From: JBBTQS01 sp964627055
Lineage (GTDB): Bacteria; Patescibacteriota; Patescibacteriia; Magasanikbacterales; JBBTQS01
Length of the DNA stretch: 64,000 bases
Assembly: GCA_964627055.1 (NCBI GenBank)
Contig: CAZVGV010000002.1
Coordinates: forward strand, 1 to 64,000
Direction of reading: 5' to 3'
The notes beneath the pieces are model-generated. The model was not told the DNA's origin and did no database searches. It saw only the letters and a list, made by a program, of their open reading frames with translations. This document shows positions 35,129-43,929 of the stretch, one piece after another. Every line of letters begins with the position of its first letter. Position 1 is the stretch's first letter. Made by a program: the position numbers and the translations under genes.

Positions 35129-35797
35129 ATGGATTCGCTTGGCAACTTGTTGCACAGCCGTTCTTCTAGCCTGTCACTTCCACAGCTTCCGGACAAACCC
35201 GTGCATACCCCTGCGCCAGATTTTTCCGCACCAACTCCAGCACCTGCACCCGAGCCGCAGCACGTCGACCGCCTTGCACAGATTCGCACACTCGTCCATG
35301 AGATCGAAGAACGACTCACCCAGGTGCGAGAAATACTTGCAAGCGACCCTCCAGTGTCACATTCCACAACAGTACTTCCACCAGTTACCACACACAGCAC
35401 ACCACCTACGACAACCACAACAGAGTTCACGGTTCACGAAGGTGTTTTCAACGGTGAAGGCATGATCGGCGCAGATGGCCAGACCTATCCCGTGCCCGTG
35501 AACTACGCATCCAAGTCCAAGCTTGTCGAAGGTGACCTCCTCAAGGTTACAGTCCTCCCAACGGGCGAGCTCATGTACAAGCAAATCGGCCCAGTGGAAC
35601 GTGATCGCAAAATGGGCAGACTCGTAAAGCACGAAGATGGATCATTTACTGTTGCAACAGAGCAAGCAGAATACCGTGTACTTACTGCAGCTGTCACCTA
35701 CCACCGCGGAGCACACGGGCATAGCGCTGTGGTGTTAGTACCACGCGATAGCTTCAGCACATGGGCAGCAATTGAGTACATTTTCCACCAACCATAA
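35129..35797 (+). CDS. Conserved patescibacterial hypothetical protein
   Basis: A 222-residue protein. Residues 20-50 are Pro/Ala-rich, 48-72 form a coiled-coil-like helix (RTLVHEIEERLTQVREIL), 75-100 is a Thr/Pro spacer. The C-terminal domain begins GVFNGEGMIGADGQTYPVP and includes NYASKSKLVEGDLLKVTV and YKQIGPVERD. I recall this C-terminal domain as widespread in Parcubacteria, without a known role. It may be a small beta-barrel. It stands 56 bases after the ATPase gene and 12 bases before dnaX. Confidence 0.75.
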   Translation: MDSLGNLLHSRSSSLSLPQLPDKPVHTPAPDFSAPTPAPAPEPQHVDRLAQIRTLVHEIEERLTQVREILASDPPVSHSTTVLPPVTTHSTPPTTTTTEFTVHEGVFNGEGMIGADGQTYPVPVNYASKSKLVEGDLLKVTVLPTGELMYKQIGPVERDRKMGRLVKHEDGSFTVATEQAEYRVLTAAVTYHRGAHGHSAVVLVPRDSFSTWAAIEYIFHQP

Positions 35798-35809
35798 AAC
35801 CACATTCCT

Positions 35810-37438
35810 ATGGCACAGACTCTTTACCGCAAATACCGCCCCAGTCGTTGGTCTGATGTTGTAGGTCAAGATCATGTGGTTCGCACACTCACCAACGAAT
35901 TACGACGCAACGCACTCGTGCACGCATATCTCTTTACCGGCCCTCGTGGCGTAGGCAAGACTACTGCCGCTCGCTTGCTTGCGAAGGCAGCGAACTGTAC
36001 GGGACGCCGTGAATCAGCAGAGCCCTGCGAGACCTGCCCTCAGTGCATCGCATGCACCAATGGTCAGGCAATCGACATCATTGAAATCGACGCCGCAAGT
36101 CACACCGGCGTAGACATGGTGCGCGAACACATCATCGAGAACGCACGATTCCTCCCCACGCAATCTCGATATAAGGTCTTCATTATCGATGAAGTCCACA
36201 TGCTCTCTACCAGTGCGTTCAACGCGCTCTTGAAGACACTCGAGGAGCCACCGGAGCACGCAATGTTCATTCTTGCTACTACCGAGATCGACAAACTTCT
36301 TGCGACGATTCGCTCTCGCTGCGAAGAATATGTGTTCCGTCGCGTTCCCCACGCACTCATCGTCGAAAAGCTTCGTACGATTATTACTGCTGAATCTCGT
36401 GAAGTCGCATCAGACGTGATTGCACAAATCGCCAGCAACGCTGACGGCTGTCTTCGTGACGCAGAAAGTCTCTTGGGTCAAGTGCTCTCACTCACCACCG
36501 GACCGATCACAATGGCAGAGTGTGAGCACATCTTGCCTCGCGTTGCTTATAAGGAAGCAATATCCATTCTTGAGGCTATCGCACAGCGAAATGCACAGGC
36601 TGGACTTGCTGTGCTCGATACGCTCGCGGCAAATGCCACCGAGTTTCATGGCTTTGCAACACAACTCATCGACACCACTCGTCTGGTACTTCTTGCCATG
36701 CACCGCGCAATGATGGAGGAAGAACGTGCGCGGTTTGATGAGGAATCACTCGCACGTCTGGCAACTCTCGCAAAGACGTACAACCCCACACGAATCACCA
36801 CGGCACTTTCATCATTCATGGCCGCACGCATCGATATCAACACCGCGCCAATCCCCCAACTTCCACTAGAAATCGCGATTGTGGAGCTCTGTAGCGATGG
36901 AGTTACTCCGGTCACAACCACCCAGCCAATCGGATCAGCGCCAACCATGCCAGTTGTACCCCCACAACCCGCACAAGCAGATGCTGCGCCGTCTCGTGCA
37001 CGTGCAGGATTGCCTCCCGCGCCACAACCACCTGCTCCACCAGAAATATCGACAACAACCACAAACAGCAGTGAATCAATTCCCTACTCCAACGGCCCCC
37101 TGACACTCACCGTGGAGAATATTACTTCACGCTGGAATAAGTTTTTGGAATTCGTAGGCGAGAAGAACCCCTCTACCATGTTATTGCTACGCATGGCGCA
37201 GCCAACAGCCATTGAAGGCAACAAACTCCGTCTCACATGCAACTTCGCACCGCATGCTGATAAGCTCCGCGAGCCTAAGATAAAAGTCATGGCCGAGAAC
37301 CTCTTTGCCACGTTTTTTGCAGAACGCGCCGACCTTGACTGCTCCTCTGCTGCTGTGGTACAACAGAGTACGCCTGATGAAGTTAGCCCTGAAGCTGCAG
37401 CACTTGCTGCAGAGTTCGATGGCCAAGTCGTAGGGTAG
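35810..37438 (+). CDS. dnaX: DNA polymerase III subunit gamma/tau
   Basis: A 542-residue clamp-loader ATPase. Walker A is GPRGVGKT (44-51), the zinc module has Cys63, Cys73, Cys76 and Cys79, Walker B is IIDEVHML (125-132) and sensor 1 and the SRC finger (169-171) follow. A Pro/Ala-rich linker (about 370-420) joins a C-terminal domain that would bind the polymerase alpha subunit. It loads the beta clamp at replication forks. No obvious programmed frameshift slippery site was noticed. It follows the hypothetical gene by 12 bases. Confidence 0.96.
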   Translation: MAQTLYRKYRPSRWSDVVGQDHVVRTLTNELRRNALVHAYLFTGPRGVGKTTAARLLAKAANCTGRRESAEPCETCPQCIACTNGQAIDIIEIDAASHTGVDMVREHIIENARFLPTQSRYKVFIIDEVHMLSTSAFNALLKTLEEPPEHAMFILATTEIDKLLATIRSRCEEYVFRRVPHALIVEKLRTIITAESREVASDVIAQIASNADGCLRDAESLLGQVLSLTTGPITMAECEHILPRVAYKEAISILEAIAQRNAQAGLAVLDTLAANATEFHGFATQLIDTTRLVLLAMHRAMMEEERARFDEESLARLATLAKTYNPTRITTALSSFMAARIDINTAPIPQLPLEIAIVELCSDGVTPVTTTQPIGSAPTMPVVPPQPAQADAAPSRARAGLPPAPQPPAPPEISTTTTNSSESIPYSNGPLTLTVENITSRWNKFLEFVGEKNPSTMLLLRMAQPTAIEGNKLRLTCNFAPHADKLREPKIKVMAENLFATFFAERADLDCSSAAVVQQSTPDEVSPEAAALAAEFDGQVVG

Positions 37439-37443
37439 ATATT

Positions 37444-37514
37444 TCCGGGATCGTCTAATGGTAGGACTCATGCCTCTGGAGCATGCTATCTTGGTTCGAA
37501 TCCAGGTCCCGGAG
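37444..37514 (+). tRNA. tRNA-Gln (anticodon CTG)
   Basis: Acceptor stem TCCGGGA/TCCCGGA, D-arm CGTCTAATGGTAGGAC, anticodon stem CATGC/GCATG with loop CTCTGGA (anticodon CTG, reading CAG) and T-arm GGTTCGAATCC. The body resembles bacterial tRNA-Gln. The 3' CCA is not encoded. It starts 5 bases after the dnaX stop codon and may be processed from the same transcript. Confidence 0.94.
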
Positions 37515-37520
37515 CAGATT

Positions 37521-37608
37521 TGTAAAAAAGAAGGTAAGACACGTTCGCGTGACAGGTACTGATCCTCTCCTGTTGCCATTGCGAAATGCCTCGCCTTCTT
37601 TTTTTACA
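37521..37608. terminator. Long nested hairpin between tRNA-Gln and ydcF
   Basis: The outer stem tgtaaaaaagaagg (37521-37534) pairs with ccttctttttttaca (37594-37608), with one extra T. Inner pairs ttcgc/gcgaa and acagg/cctgt nest inside. The T-rich arms on both strands fit a bidirectional terminator for dnaX/tRNA-Gln and the converging ydcF gene. The roughly 59-base structured interior is longer than a normal terminator loop, so a small structured RNA is possible. Confidence 0.6.
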
Positions 37609-37613
37609 TACAT

Positions 37614-38234
37614 TCAACGCTGCTCCGTCGGCAGGGTGTTGGTGTATCCGTGAGCGCAGAGCCATTGGTATGACTGCAGTACATCCTCAGGCAGAACTTG
37701 TTCCGTCTGAAATCCCAGCGCGGGGTACGTCTGTATTCGACAAAGCGTACCCACGAGATAGTGTACGAGTTGTTCGCGCGCTGCTTCGTCTCGAACATAC
37801 TGTTCAAACGGGATCTGTGGCGAAGTGACACAACACCGAGCTTCTGGCCATACCTTACGAAAGGTTGCATACACACGACGTTCCATGTACGGTTTTTGAA
37901 CAAGTACAAAGGAACGAAAGGTATAGCCATGCTCTGCAAGAAGCTTTTTTGTAAACTTTATATTCTCACCTGTATTAGTTGCTAGAGGTTCTACAATGAT
38001 CCGATGCTCCGGCACACCATGTTCACGTACTATTGATGCATATCGATATCCCTCTGAAACTCCGGAGACTATTACGTGACTCCCGTACCCTTCATGCCAT
38101 AACTGCGCTGCCCGGACTGCTACGCGCGTTGCATCAGATCCTAAAGCAAAAATCGCATCCATAGGAACGCATGGCTGCCCAAGACAAAGATAGCCCCAAA
38201 GAATTTTTGCATGCTGCTGTATCAGGACATCCAT
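37614..38234 (-). CDS. YdcF/SanA-like family protein
   Basis: A 206-residue protein of the DUF218 (YdcF) family: DAIFALGSDATR, AAQLWHEGYGSHVIVSGVSEG, GVPEHRIIVEPLATNTGEN and FVLVQKPYMERRV. These proteins have a Rossmann-like fold and bind S-adenosylmethionine or act in envelope processes; no exact reaction is known. It has no signal or transmembrane segment here. The start lies inside the murD 3' end (13-base overlap), so it is coupled to murD. Confidence 0.85.
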   Translation of the reverse strand: MDVLIQQHAKILWGYLCLGQPCVPMDAIFALGSDATRVAVRAAQLWHEGYGSHVIVSGVSEGYRYASIVREHGVPEHRIIVEPLATNTGENIKFTKKLLAEHGYTFRSFVLVQKPYMERRVYATFRKVWPEARCCVTSPQIPFEQYVRDEAAREQLVHYLVGTLCRIQTYPALGFQTEQVLPEDVLQSYQWLCAHGYTNTLPTEQR

Positions 38235-39544
38235 AGCGTATCAAGAGCTGTGATGAACTGACCCCCCCGATCAAATACATTTTGAAAGCTTCCCAACGAT
38301 GAAAATGCTGGAGAAAAAAGTATCGCGTCCCCAGGTACCGCGATACGAAGCGCTTCTGCAACCGCAGCATGAACAGAATCGACGCGAACAGCCTGAGGTA
38401 TTTTGTTGGCAATGACTTCTGAACCGGTTCCGGGGAGTAAGAGCACGTGCTTCGTGTAGCGCTGCATTGCCGCGATGAGTGCGTCTATTTTATTTCCTTT
38501 GTCACCCCCACCCACAATGAGAATGATCGGCGTAGACGCCAATGCTTCGAGCCCAGCACAGGTTGCTTCTGGGATAACTGCAGTGGTGTCATTGTACACA
38601 CGTATACCGCGTCTTTCTCCTACGAGCTCGAGCCGTCCCGGCACTCCTGGAAATGCCTCTAGCTCCTGACGAATGATTGCATCATCTATACCATATGCTT
38701 TTGCGGCCGCACGCGCACAGGCAGCATTATATCTATTATGCATACCAGGAATTACGAAGCGCCAATCAGCAACATCTCTTGCTGATGCACACACAACTCG
38801 CTGGACCGTCTCGGGGTATTGTGTTGCGATAGCAGGTAATGCCTGCGCACCTACAATGAGCGTGTCTTGCGTAGATTGATGCAAAAATATCTGAGCCTTA
38901 TCCTTCAGATACCGCTGCATGTCATTTCGATAGTAGGCCTGGTGATCCTCATAAAATGTCGTGAGCACTGCAATGTGCGGACTCAAATGCAACGCACCAA
39001 ATCCTTGCAATTGCCACGAATCCAATTCTAACACTGCGACAGTTGCCGTATCTGCATCATGTAATAACGCCAGTGTCGAAACACCCAGAATATTCCCCCC
39101 AAGTAGCACCTTCACTCCAGCAGCAGCAAGTATTGCGTGTATCATGGTAGTCGTGGTGGTCTTGCCTCGCGTACCAGTCACACCGATAATTGGTAGTCCT
39201 GATAGCTCAGCAAAGAGGTCTGCGCTCATACGCACCGGGATACCTTGTGCACGCGCCTCCGCAAGATACGGCGAGGACTCAGGAACTCCCGCGGCGCGCA
39301 GAATCATATCTCGTCCACGAAAGTCTTCGGGCCGATGTTGACCTAATGTGTAGGTAATATTTTCGTATTCGGACAGCACATCCAAAGAAGGTTGGAGTTC
39401 CTGTGACAGCTTGAGATCAGTTATGATAAGATCAGCCCCACAGGAAGCCAGGAATGCGGCGTCACCAACACCGCGGCCCAGGAGGCCTAGGCCCATGATG
39501 GTAATTTTTTTGCCCTGAAAGTACTCAGAAATTTCATGCCGCAT
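38222..39544 (-). CDS. murD: UDP-N-acetylmuramoylalanine--D-glutamate ligase
   Basis: A 440-residue Mur ligase. The N-terminal Rossmann segment is ITIMGLGLLGRGVGDAAF, the ATP loop is GVTGTRGKTTTT, and the C-terminal domain has VPGRLELVGERRGIRVYNDTTA and LIVGGGDKGN. It adds D-glutamate to UDP-MurNAc-L-Ala in the cytoplasm, which shows this cell makes peptidoglycan. ATG at 39544 is chosen; TTG at 39550 is possible. It is transcribed divergently from the ATP-grasp/ABC fusion. Confidence 0.95.
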   Translation of the reverse strand: MRHEISEYFQGKKITIMGLGLLGRGVGDAAFLASCGADLIITDLKLSQELQPSLDVLSEYENITYTLGQHRPEDFRGRDMILRAAGVPESSPYLAEARAQGIPVRMSADLFAELSGLPIIGVTGTRGKTTTTTMIHAILAAAGVKVLLGGNILGVSTLALLHDADTATVAVLELDSWQLQGFGALHLSPHIAVLTTFYEDHQAYYRNDMQRYLKDKAQIFLHQSTQDTLIVGAQALPAIATQYPETVQRVVCASARDVADWRFVIPGMHNRYNAACARAAAKAYGIDDAIIRQELEAFPGVPGRLELVGERRGIRVYNDTTAVIPEATCAGLEALASTPIILIVGGGDKGNKIDALIAAMQRYTKHVLLLPGTGSEVIANKIPQAVRVDSVHAAVAEALRIAVPGDAILFSPAFSSLGSFQNVFDRGGQFITALDTLWMS

Positions 39545-39564
39545 ACTCAACTGTAGCGTACACG

Positions 39565-39570
39565 TATTCT
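39565..39570 (+). promoter_or_regulatory. -10 element of the ATP-grasp/ABC fusion gene
   Basis: TATTCT, 24 bases before the ATG at 39595, in the divergent murD intergenic region. The -35 is weak. Confidence 0.4.
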
Positions 39571-39594
39571 ACCAGAAACGACACACGAATCCAC

Positions 39595-42453
39595 ATGCTG
39601 ATCCAACCGTACCGAGTACTTCTTATAGACTACAAAGCGACCGATGTAGCAGGAGAAATCCCATCACTATTTCACCGCGCTGGTTGTACTATTGATGTAT
39701 TCTGTTCCAAGGAATCGTGGCTCTCGAAAAGCCGCTACATCTCCACATGGCACCGGGCCAGTACTTCTGATCCCGAAGCTTTTGTTGCCGAACTTGGTCG
39801 TCTAGCGCAGTCCGACGTTTATTCCTGGATTGTTCTGCTCGACGATGCATCTCTATGCATCGTTCAAGATTATGCAAGCGAAGAATTTGCTCGCAAGGTA
39901 CTACCCCTTACGAACATGGCGTACCGTACCATTGTTGGCTCCAAGTCAGCACTCTCTATTCTCTGCCAACAACTCAACATTCTCACCCCACCATTTGCCG
40001 TACACAACAAACGCACAGCAATCGCTGATACAGCGCGCGACATATCCTACCCGCTCCTGCTCAAAATTGATCGCAGTGGTGGTGGCAAAGGATTATTCCT
40101 CTGTACCAACGCCGAGGAATTACAAAAAAACTACGAAAAAATCGCTCCACATCAACAACACAATCTTCTTGTTCAGCACTATATTGTAGGTGACAACATT
40201 TCAGTCGAGGCACTGTACCGCAATGGTGAGCTCATCACCTATGCACCAGCTCGCGTTACCCAAAACGTGCGGAATGAATTTGATATTTCCTGTGTACGCG
40301 AATACGGACCAATAGACGGACTGACCCAGGTGTTACAACGCATTGGCTCTCTCTTGTCGTTCAATGGATTTTGCAGCTTTACCTTCATGCGCGAACACAC
40401 CAGTGGTGCGTTATACATTGTCGAAGCTGATCTACGCACCCATGCATGGTTTGCGCTGTCTCGACTAGGCGGTATTGATTTTGCTCCTGCAATCCGCCAA
40501 TACCTCGAAGGGAATATCCGATTCCTCCCACCGCCAAAAACCGTTACCGAGGTGCGTCACTTCGCACGCGACATCGTGCGTGCCTTTCGCACTGGCGACA
40601 AACACACGATCTGGCACTGGGTATGGAACAAGAACGGTTGTTGGCGATCCATCCCAACGCACGACTTCCACCTCCTATTCGCCACACTGCGACAGATTGG
40701 ACGGACCATGTTCTATGACCACGCACCACGTATCCCCTATGCACGCAGCGCAGCGCGCATCTTCAAACATATCTTTGGTAAGGCAGCCCACGAATCTCCA
40801 GCAGTTTCCCAAGACCGAAGTATCATTCGAACCTATCTTCGCTATTTCTCACACGAGAAAAAACTCATCATCGCCAGTGCGCTTCTCTCGGTGGTACAAA
40901 TCGGTGTGCTCGTACCATTGCCCATTATTACAAAAAATGTCCTAGACACTGCACTCCCCCAAAAAGATGCTCCTGCATTGTTCTGGTCGCTTGCATTGGG
41001 TGTACTCCTTCTCGCATGCAGCACTGTCTTCATGCTCATCCATCGATATGCAACACTTGCCGCAAGCAAATCGATCATTGCTACAATACGTCGCCGCCTT
41101 ATTGAACGCGCCCTTTCCTTCCACTTTTCCTTCTACGCCACGGAAGACCTTGAACAAGTACATTCGCGTATCGTAGAAGACACCGAACGTCTCGACCGCG
41201 TAACCAATGCCTTTCTTGCACAGACTCTCCCCGCACTGTTGATCGCTACGAGTATTGCTGCGGTGCTGCTCTATCTCGATACCCTACTCTTTAGTATCAT
41301 CATGCTCTGCCTTCCCTTGGTGTACCTGGTTGGAAGAATGATGGGCAAACGTGTACGCAAAAATGTCCGACAATTCCATACCGACTTTACCTCGTTCAGC
41401 GCCGGTACATCATTTGTTTTAAAATTTAATGAGCTCATCACGCTTTCAGCAGCTACCACACAAGAGCAACAGCGACAAGAAGCACACATTACCGCACTCG
41501 AACATTCTGGAAAGCACATGGCATGGACTGCAGCAGTGTACAGTGCCGTACAGAATAACGTAGTAGTATTCTGTGGATCCATCGTCTTTCTTGTTGGAGG
41601 AATACAGTTACTCCAAGGCACAACAACTCTTGGTTCTGTGCTGTCGTTTTTCGCTGCGCTCAATATCATGATCACCCAAGTACGCACCGTGATCTCAAGC
41701 ATACCTATGCTCATAGAAGGCGCAGAGTCATGCCGGTTGCTCCTGCCACTTTTAGAACCCGAAACACCTTCAAAACCAACACCCACGCTCCATCAACATT
41801 TTGGTTTCCCTATTATCTTCGACAGGGTTTCGTTCTCCTACGGTACATCCTTTGCATTACACGATATTTCATTCTCGATTACCGAAAGATCCGTCACGGG
41901 TATTTTCGGCGCCTCAGGCTCAGGAAAGACAACACTCATCAGACTACTCTTGGGCGTATACGCGCCCACACATGGCACCATTCTCGTGGCTGACAAACCA
42001 CTCGAGACCATTGACACAACTCACTATCGTCGGATGATCGGTACACTCCCTCAAGAACCACTTCTCTTCCCAGGTACGATCCGCGAAAATCTAGTGTACG
42101 GTCTCGAAGATATCACCGAAGACGTTCTTATTGCCACCTGTAACCTCTGCCACATCCACGAAACCATCATGCAACTTCCCCATGGGTACGACACGGTCAT
42201 CGGTCATCGAGGTGCCACATTGTCAGGAGGGCAAAAGCAACGTATTGCCATCGCGCGTGCGCTGTTGCGACGTCCCAAGCTCCTTATCTTTGATGAGCCC
42301 GATAACCACCTGGATGATCACCTCATCACAAAAATCATGAGCGCAACAAAACAACTGGGTTGCACTGCTATCCTCATTAGTCACAATCCGGCACTTCGCC
42401 GTTTGGCAGATACAACACTCACTGTTGCCGATGGTCACGTAACGAGCGACTGA
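39595..42453 (+). CDS. ATP-grasp ligase fused to an ABC exporter
   Basis: A 952-residue single polypeptide. Residues 1-145 form a Rossmann-like preATP-grasp part (YRVLLIDYKATDV). About 150-290 is the ATP-grasp fold: YPLLLKIDRSGGGKGL (about 152-167) and a metal-binding end IVEADLRTHAW, where the usual ExNxR reads EADLR. A linker follows. Residues 405-700 are six transmembrane helices of a type I ABC exporter (EKKLIIASALLSVVQIGVLV onward). From 738 is the nucleotide-binding domain: Walker A GASGSGKTT (about 771-779), Q-loop LPQEPLLF, signature LSGGQKQR, Walker B LLIFDEP and H-switch LISHN. It could ligate an amino acid or carboxylate and export the product, but the substrate is unknown. No frameshift is seen, so the fusion looks real. 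Confidence 0.9.
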   Translation: MLIQPYRVLLIDYKATDVAGEIPSLFHRAGCTIDVFCSKESWLSKSRYISTWHRASTSDPEAFVAELGRLAQSDVYSWIVLLDDASLCIVQDYASEEFARKVLPLTNMAYRTIVGSKSALSILCQQLNILTPPFAVHNKRTAIADTARDISYPLLLKIDRSGGGKGLFLCTNAEELQKNYEKIAPHQQHNLLVQHYIVGDNISVEALYRNGELITYAPARVTQNVRNEFDISCVREYGPIDGLTQVLQRIGSLLSFNGFCSFTFMREHTSGALYIVEADLRTHAWFALSRLGGIDFAPAIRQYLEGNIRFLPPPKTVTEVRHFARDIVRAFRTGDKHTIWHWVWNKNGCWRSIPTHDFHLLFATLRQIGRTMFYDHAPRIPYARSAARIFKHIFGKAAHESPAVSQDRSIIRTYLRYFSHEKKLIIASALLSVVQIGVLVPLPIITKNVLDTALPQKDAPALFWSLALGVLLLACSTVFMLIHRYATLAASKSIIATIRRRLIERALSFHFSFYATEDLEQVHSRIVEDTERLDRVTNAFLAQTLPALLIATSIAAVLLYLDTLLFSIIMLCLPLVYLVGRMMGKRVRKNVRQFHTDFTSFSAGTSFVLKFNELITLSAATTQEQQRQEAHITALEHSGKHMAWTAAVYSAVQNNVVVFCGSIVFLVGGIQLLQGTTTLGSVLSFFAALNIMITQVRTVISSIPMLIEGAESCRLLLPLLEPETPSKPTPTLHQHFGFPIIFDRVSFSYGTSFALHDISFSITERSVTGIFGASGSGKTTLIRLLLGVYAPTHGTILVADKPLETIDTTHYRRMIGTLPQEPLLFPGTIRENLVYGLEDITEDVLIATCNLCHIHETIMQLPHGYDTVIGHRGATLSGGQKQRIAIARALLRRPKLLIFDEPDNHLDDHLITKIMSATKQLGCTAILISHNPALRRLADTTLTVADGHVTSD

Positions 42454-42484
42454 TCCTCGTTAGTCTAGGACAAGAAAAGAAGAG

Positions 42485-42490
42485 TATACT
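42485..42490 (+). promoter_or_regulatory. -10 element of the lipoprotein gene
   Basis: TATACT, 28 bases before the ATG at 42519. The gene thus may have its own promoter besides read-through from the ABC fusion. Confidence 0.45.
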
Positions 42491-42518
42491 CTATTCAACT
42501 CTCTATCACTTACACCCT

Positions 42519-43016
42519 ATGCGTACACCTATGGCTATTCTGTGCGGACTCACCGTACTTCTCGGATTCGGCTGTGTCCCGATGGCAGAGCCAACTTCGC
42601 TTCCCCAAGCACCCAATCCCACATACACACCGGAGAACGGCAAAAAAATTGCATGGTGCGATCAAACCCGAGAAGGTGCTCCGAGTTCCGAAAGCTTCCA
42701 AAACCGCGGGCTCTGGATTTACAAAGAAATGTTCAGTGGCATGACGCACGAACCTACGATCCATCATATCTGCTGGACAAATGTTGAGCGCTTCGCAGTA
42801 CACATGGGTGACAAAAATGCCGATGGTACGCGCACCGGGTATTTCGTACTCCCAGGCGAACCGCAGGCCTTTGTTTTCGGCAATACCACATCTGGCCCTA
42901 CGGTTACACTACCCAATACCGGACGCCACGAAGAAAGTGATCCCATCGACGTCATTGTTGACGGACAACAGTTCACCTACGACCCAACCACACAGCAATT
43001 TTTCAAGACAAAATAA
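42519..43016 (+). CDS. Small putative lipoprotein
   Basis: A 165-residue protein. The N-terminus MRTPMAILCGLTVLLGFGC looks like a lipoprotein signal with Cys19 as the acylated residue; the lipobox GFGC is not canonical. The mature part is small, with three further cysteines (WCDQTR, HICWTN) and a C-terminal beta-rich segment (DPIDVIVDGQQFTYDP). No family is recognised. It lies 65 bases after the ATP-grasp/ABC fusion on the same strand and could be its extracellular partner. Lgt at 22516-23292 would modify it. Confidence 0.65.
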   Translation: MRTPMAILCGLTVLLGFGCVPMAEPTSLPQAPNPTYTPENGKKIAWCDQTREGAPSSESFQNRGLWIYKEMFSGMTHEPTIHHICWTNVERFAVHMGDKNADGTRTGYFVLPGEPQAFVFGNTTSGPTVTLPNTGRHEESDPIDVIVDGQQFTYDPTTQQFFKTK

Positions 43017-43090
43017 TCCTATAAAAATCATCACAGGGAAGGCATGTAAATTTCGTACACTACATACGCGAAGAGTACCGAATGCCTGAA

Positions 43091-43136
43091 AAAAGAAGAC
43101 CTACACAGAACGCCTCGCGCATTCGGTACAGGTCTC
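43091..43136 (-). terminator. Terminator of the deaminase gene
   Basis: On the minus strand AGACCT and AGGTCT close a stem containing an inner GAATGC/GCGTTC pair, followed by TCTTTTTT. A competing stem, gtaccgaatgc (43075-43085) with gcattcggtac (43119-43129), overlaps it and could serve the converging lipoprotein gene. Confidence 0.65.
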
Positions 43137-43162
43137 CTTAGATGTTGATTGGCCTCCTTAGC

Positions 43163-43894
43163 TCACGCGAATCGATCATGCAACACAGCGAACAACCGAG
43201 TGCTGATGGTTCGCAATGCCGTGCGCATATCTTGAGTGTCGACACGGTACCGGTCAGCGATCCAGACGGCATCCTGATCGAAGTCGACCGAAACACCATC
43301 AGTTCGCGTCTCCACACCGATCTGTGAGAGACCTGTGGTGAAGAGATCGCGAACGGGGGTCTTCTCGCCGTTCACGCACACGGCAGCCCTATCGAACCAT
43401 GGCTGCCGCGTAGACGGCTGCGCTTCGAAGAGCTCAGTTGCACGCTCGACCAGGCACATCCGCGACACACCGGCCTGCACAAGCTCATCCCAGCAGGATT
43501 TGCAGCCCCACCAGTGTCCGTACAGGTACACCGTGGCACCGCTGACGTCGATGTGGTTCTCGCGCGCCTTCTTCAATGCAGATTGTTCTGCATGAGAACC
43601 ACTGCACAGATCACACAGATGGTAATCCACGCCACTGGGGCACCCGAGCACACGTCGAACACAGAAGAGTGGCTGTTCTGTCACCTCCTCGTTGTTCCCA
43701 CCGACTGAGAGTTCTTCGTCATCTCGAACGAGTACCGCACCCACACTCCAGTTACACCCTCGACCGAGCCCACTTCGAACCTCCCGAGCTCGCTGCATCC
43801 ATGGATCGTCCAGGTTGACGTACTCGTACACACCCCTTGCTGCGTCCGGTGTGAACGGAAGCGGCTTGGGCGACTGATACTCATTGTTCGTCAT
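43163..43894 (-). CDS. Zinc-dependent cytidine/deoxycytidylate deaminase-like protein
   Basis: A 243-residue protein. The zinc site is His101-Ala-Glu103 (SHAEQSAL) with Cys131-x2-Cys134 (GCKSC), in the CDA fold. Extra cysteines at 78, 85, 94 and 97 resemble the second zinc site of ComEB-type dCMP deaminases. Residues about 165-243 form a C-terminal extension unknown to me. It may deaminate a free or modified nucleoside or nucleotide. Strong GGAGG precedes ATG 43894 by 8 bases. It has its own promoter (43930-43959) and terminator, and looks more GC-rich than adjacent genes. Confidence 0.82.
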   Translation of the reverse strand: MTNNEYQSPKPLPFTPDAARGVYEYVNLDDPWMQRAREVRSGLGRGCNWSVGAVLVRDDEELSVGGNNEEVTEQPLFCVRRVLGCPSGVDYHLCDLCSGSHAEQSALKKARENHIDVSGATVYLYGHWWGCKSCWDELVQAGVSRMCLVERATELFEAQPSTRQPWFDRAAVCVNGEKTPVRDLFTTGLSQIGVETRTDGVSVDFDQDAVWIADRYRVDTQDMRTALRTISTRLFAVLHDRFA

Positions 43895-43929
43895 TCAGCG
43901 CTCCTCCTTGAAGCTGATAGAGCAACGCC

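Noticed and set aside
42453..42519. Precursor peptide gene next to the ATP-grasp/ABC fusion
   Set aside because: The gaps on both sides (39545-39594 and 42454-42518) are too short and show no convincing start with a ribosome-binding site.
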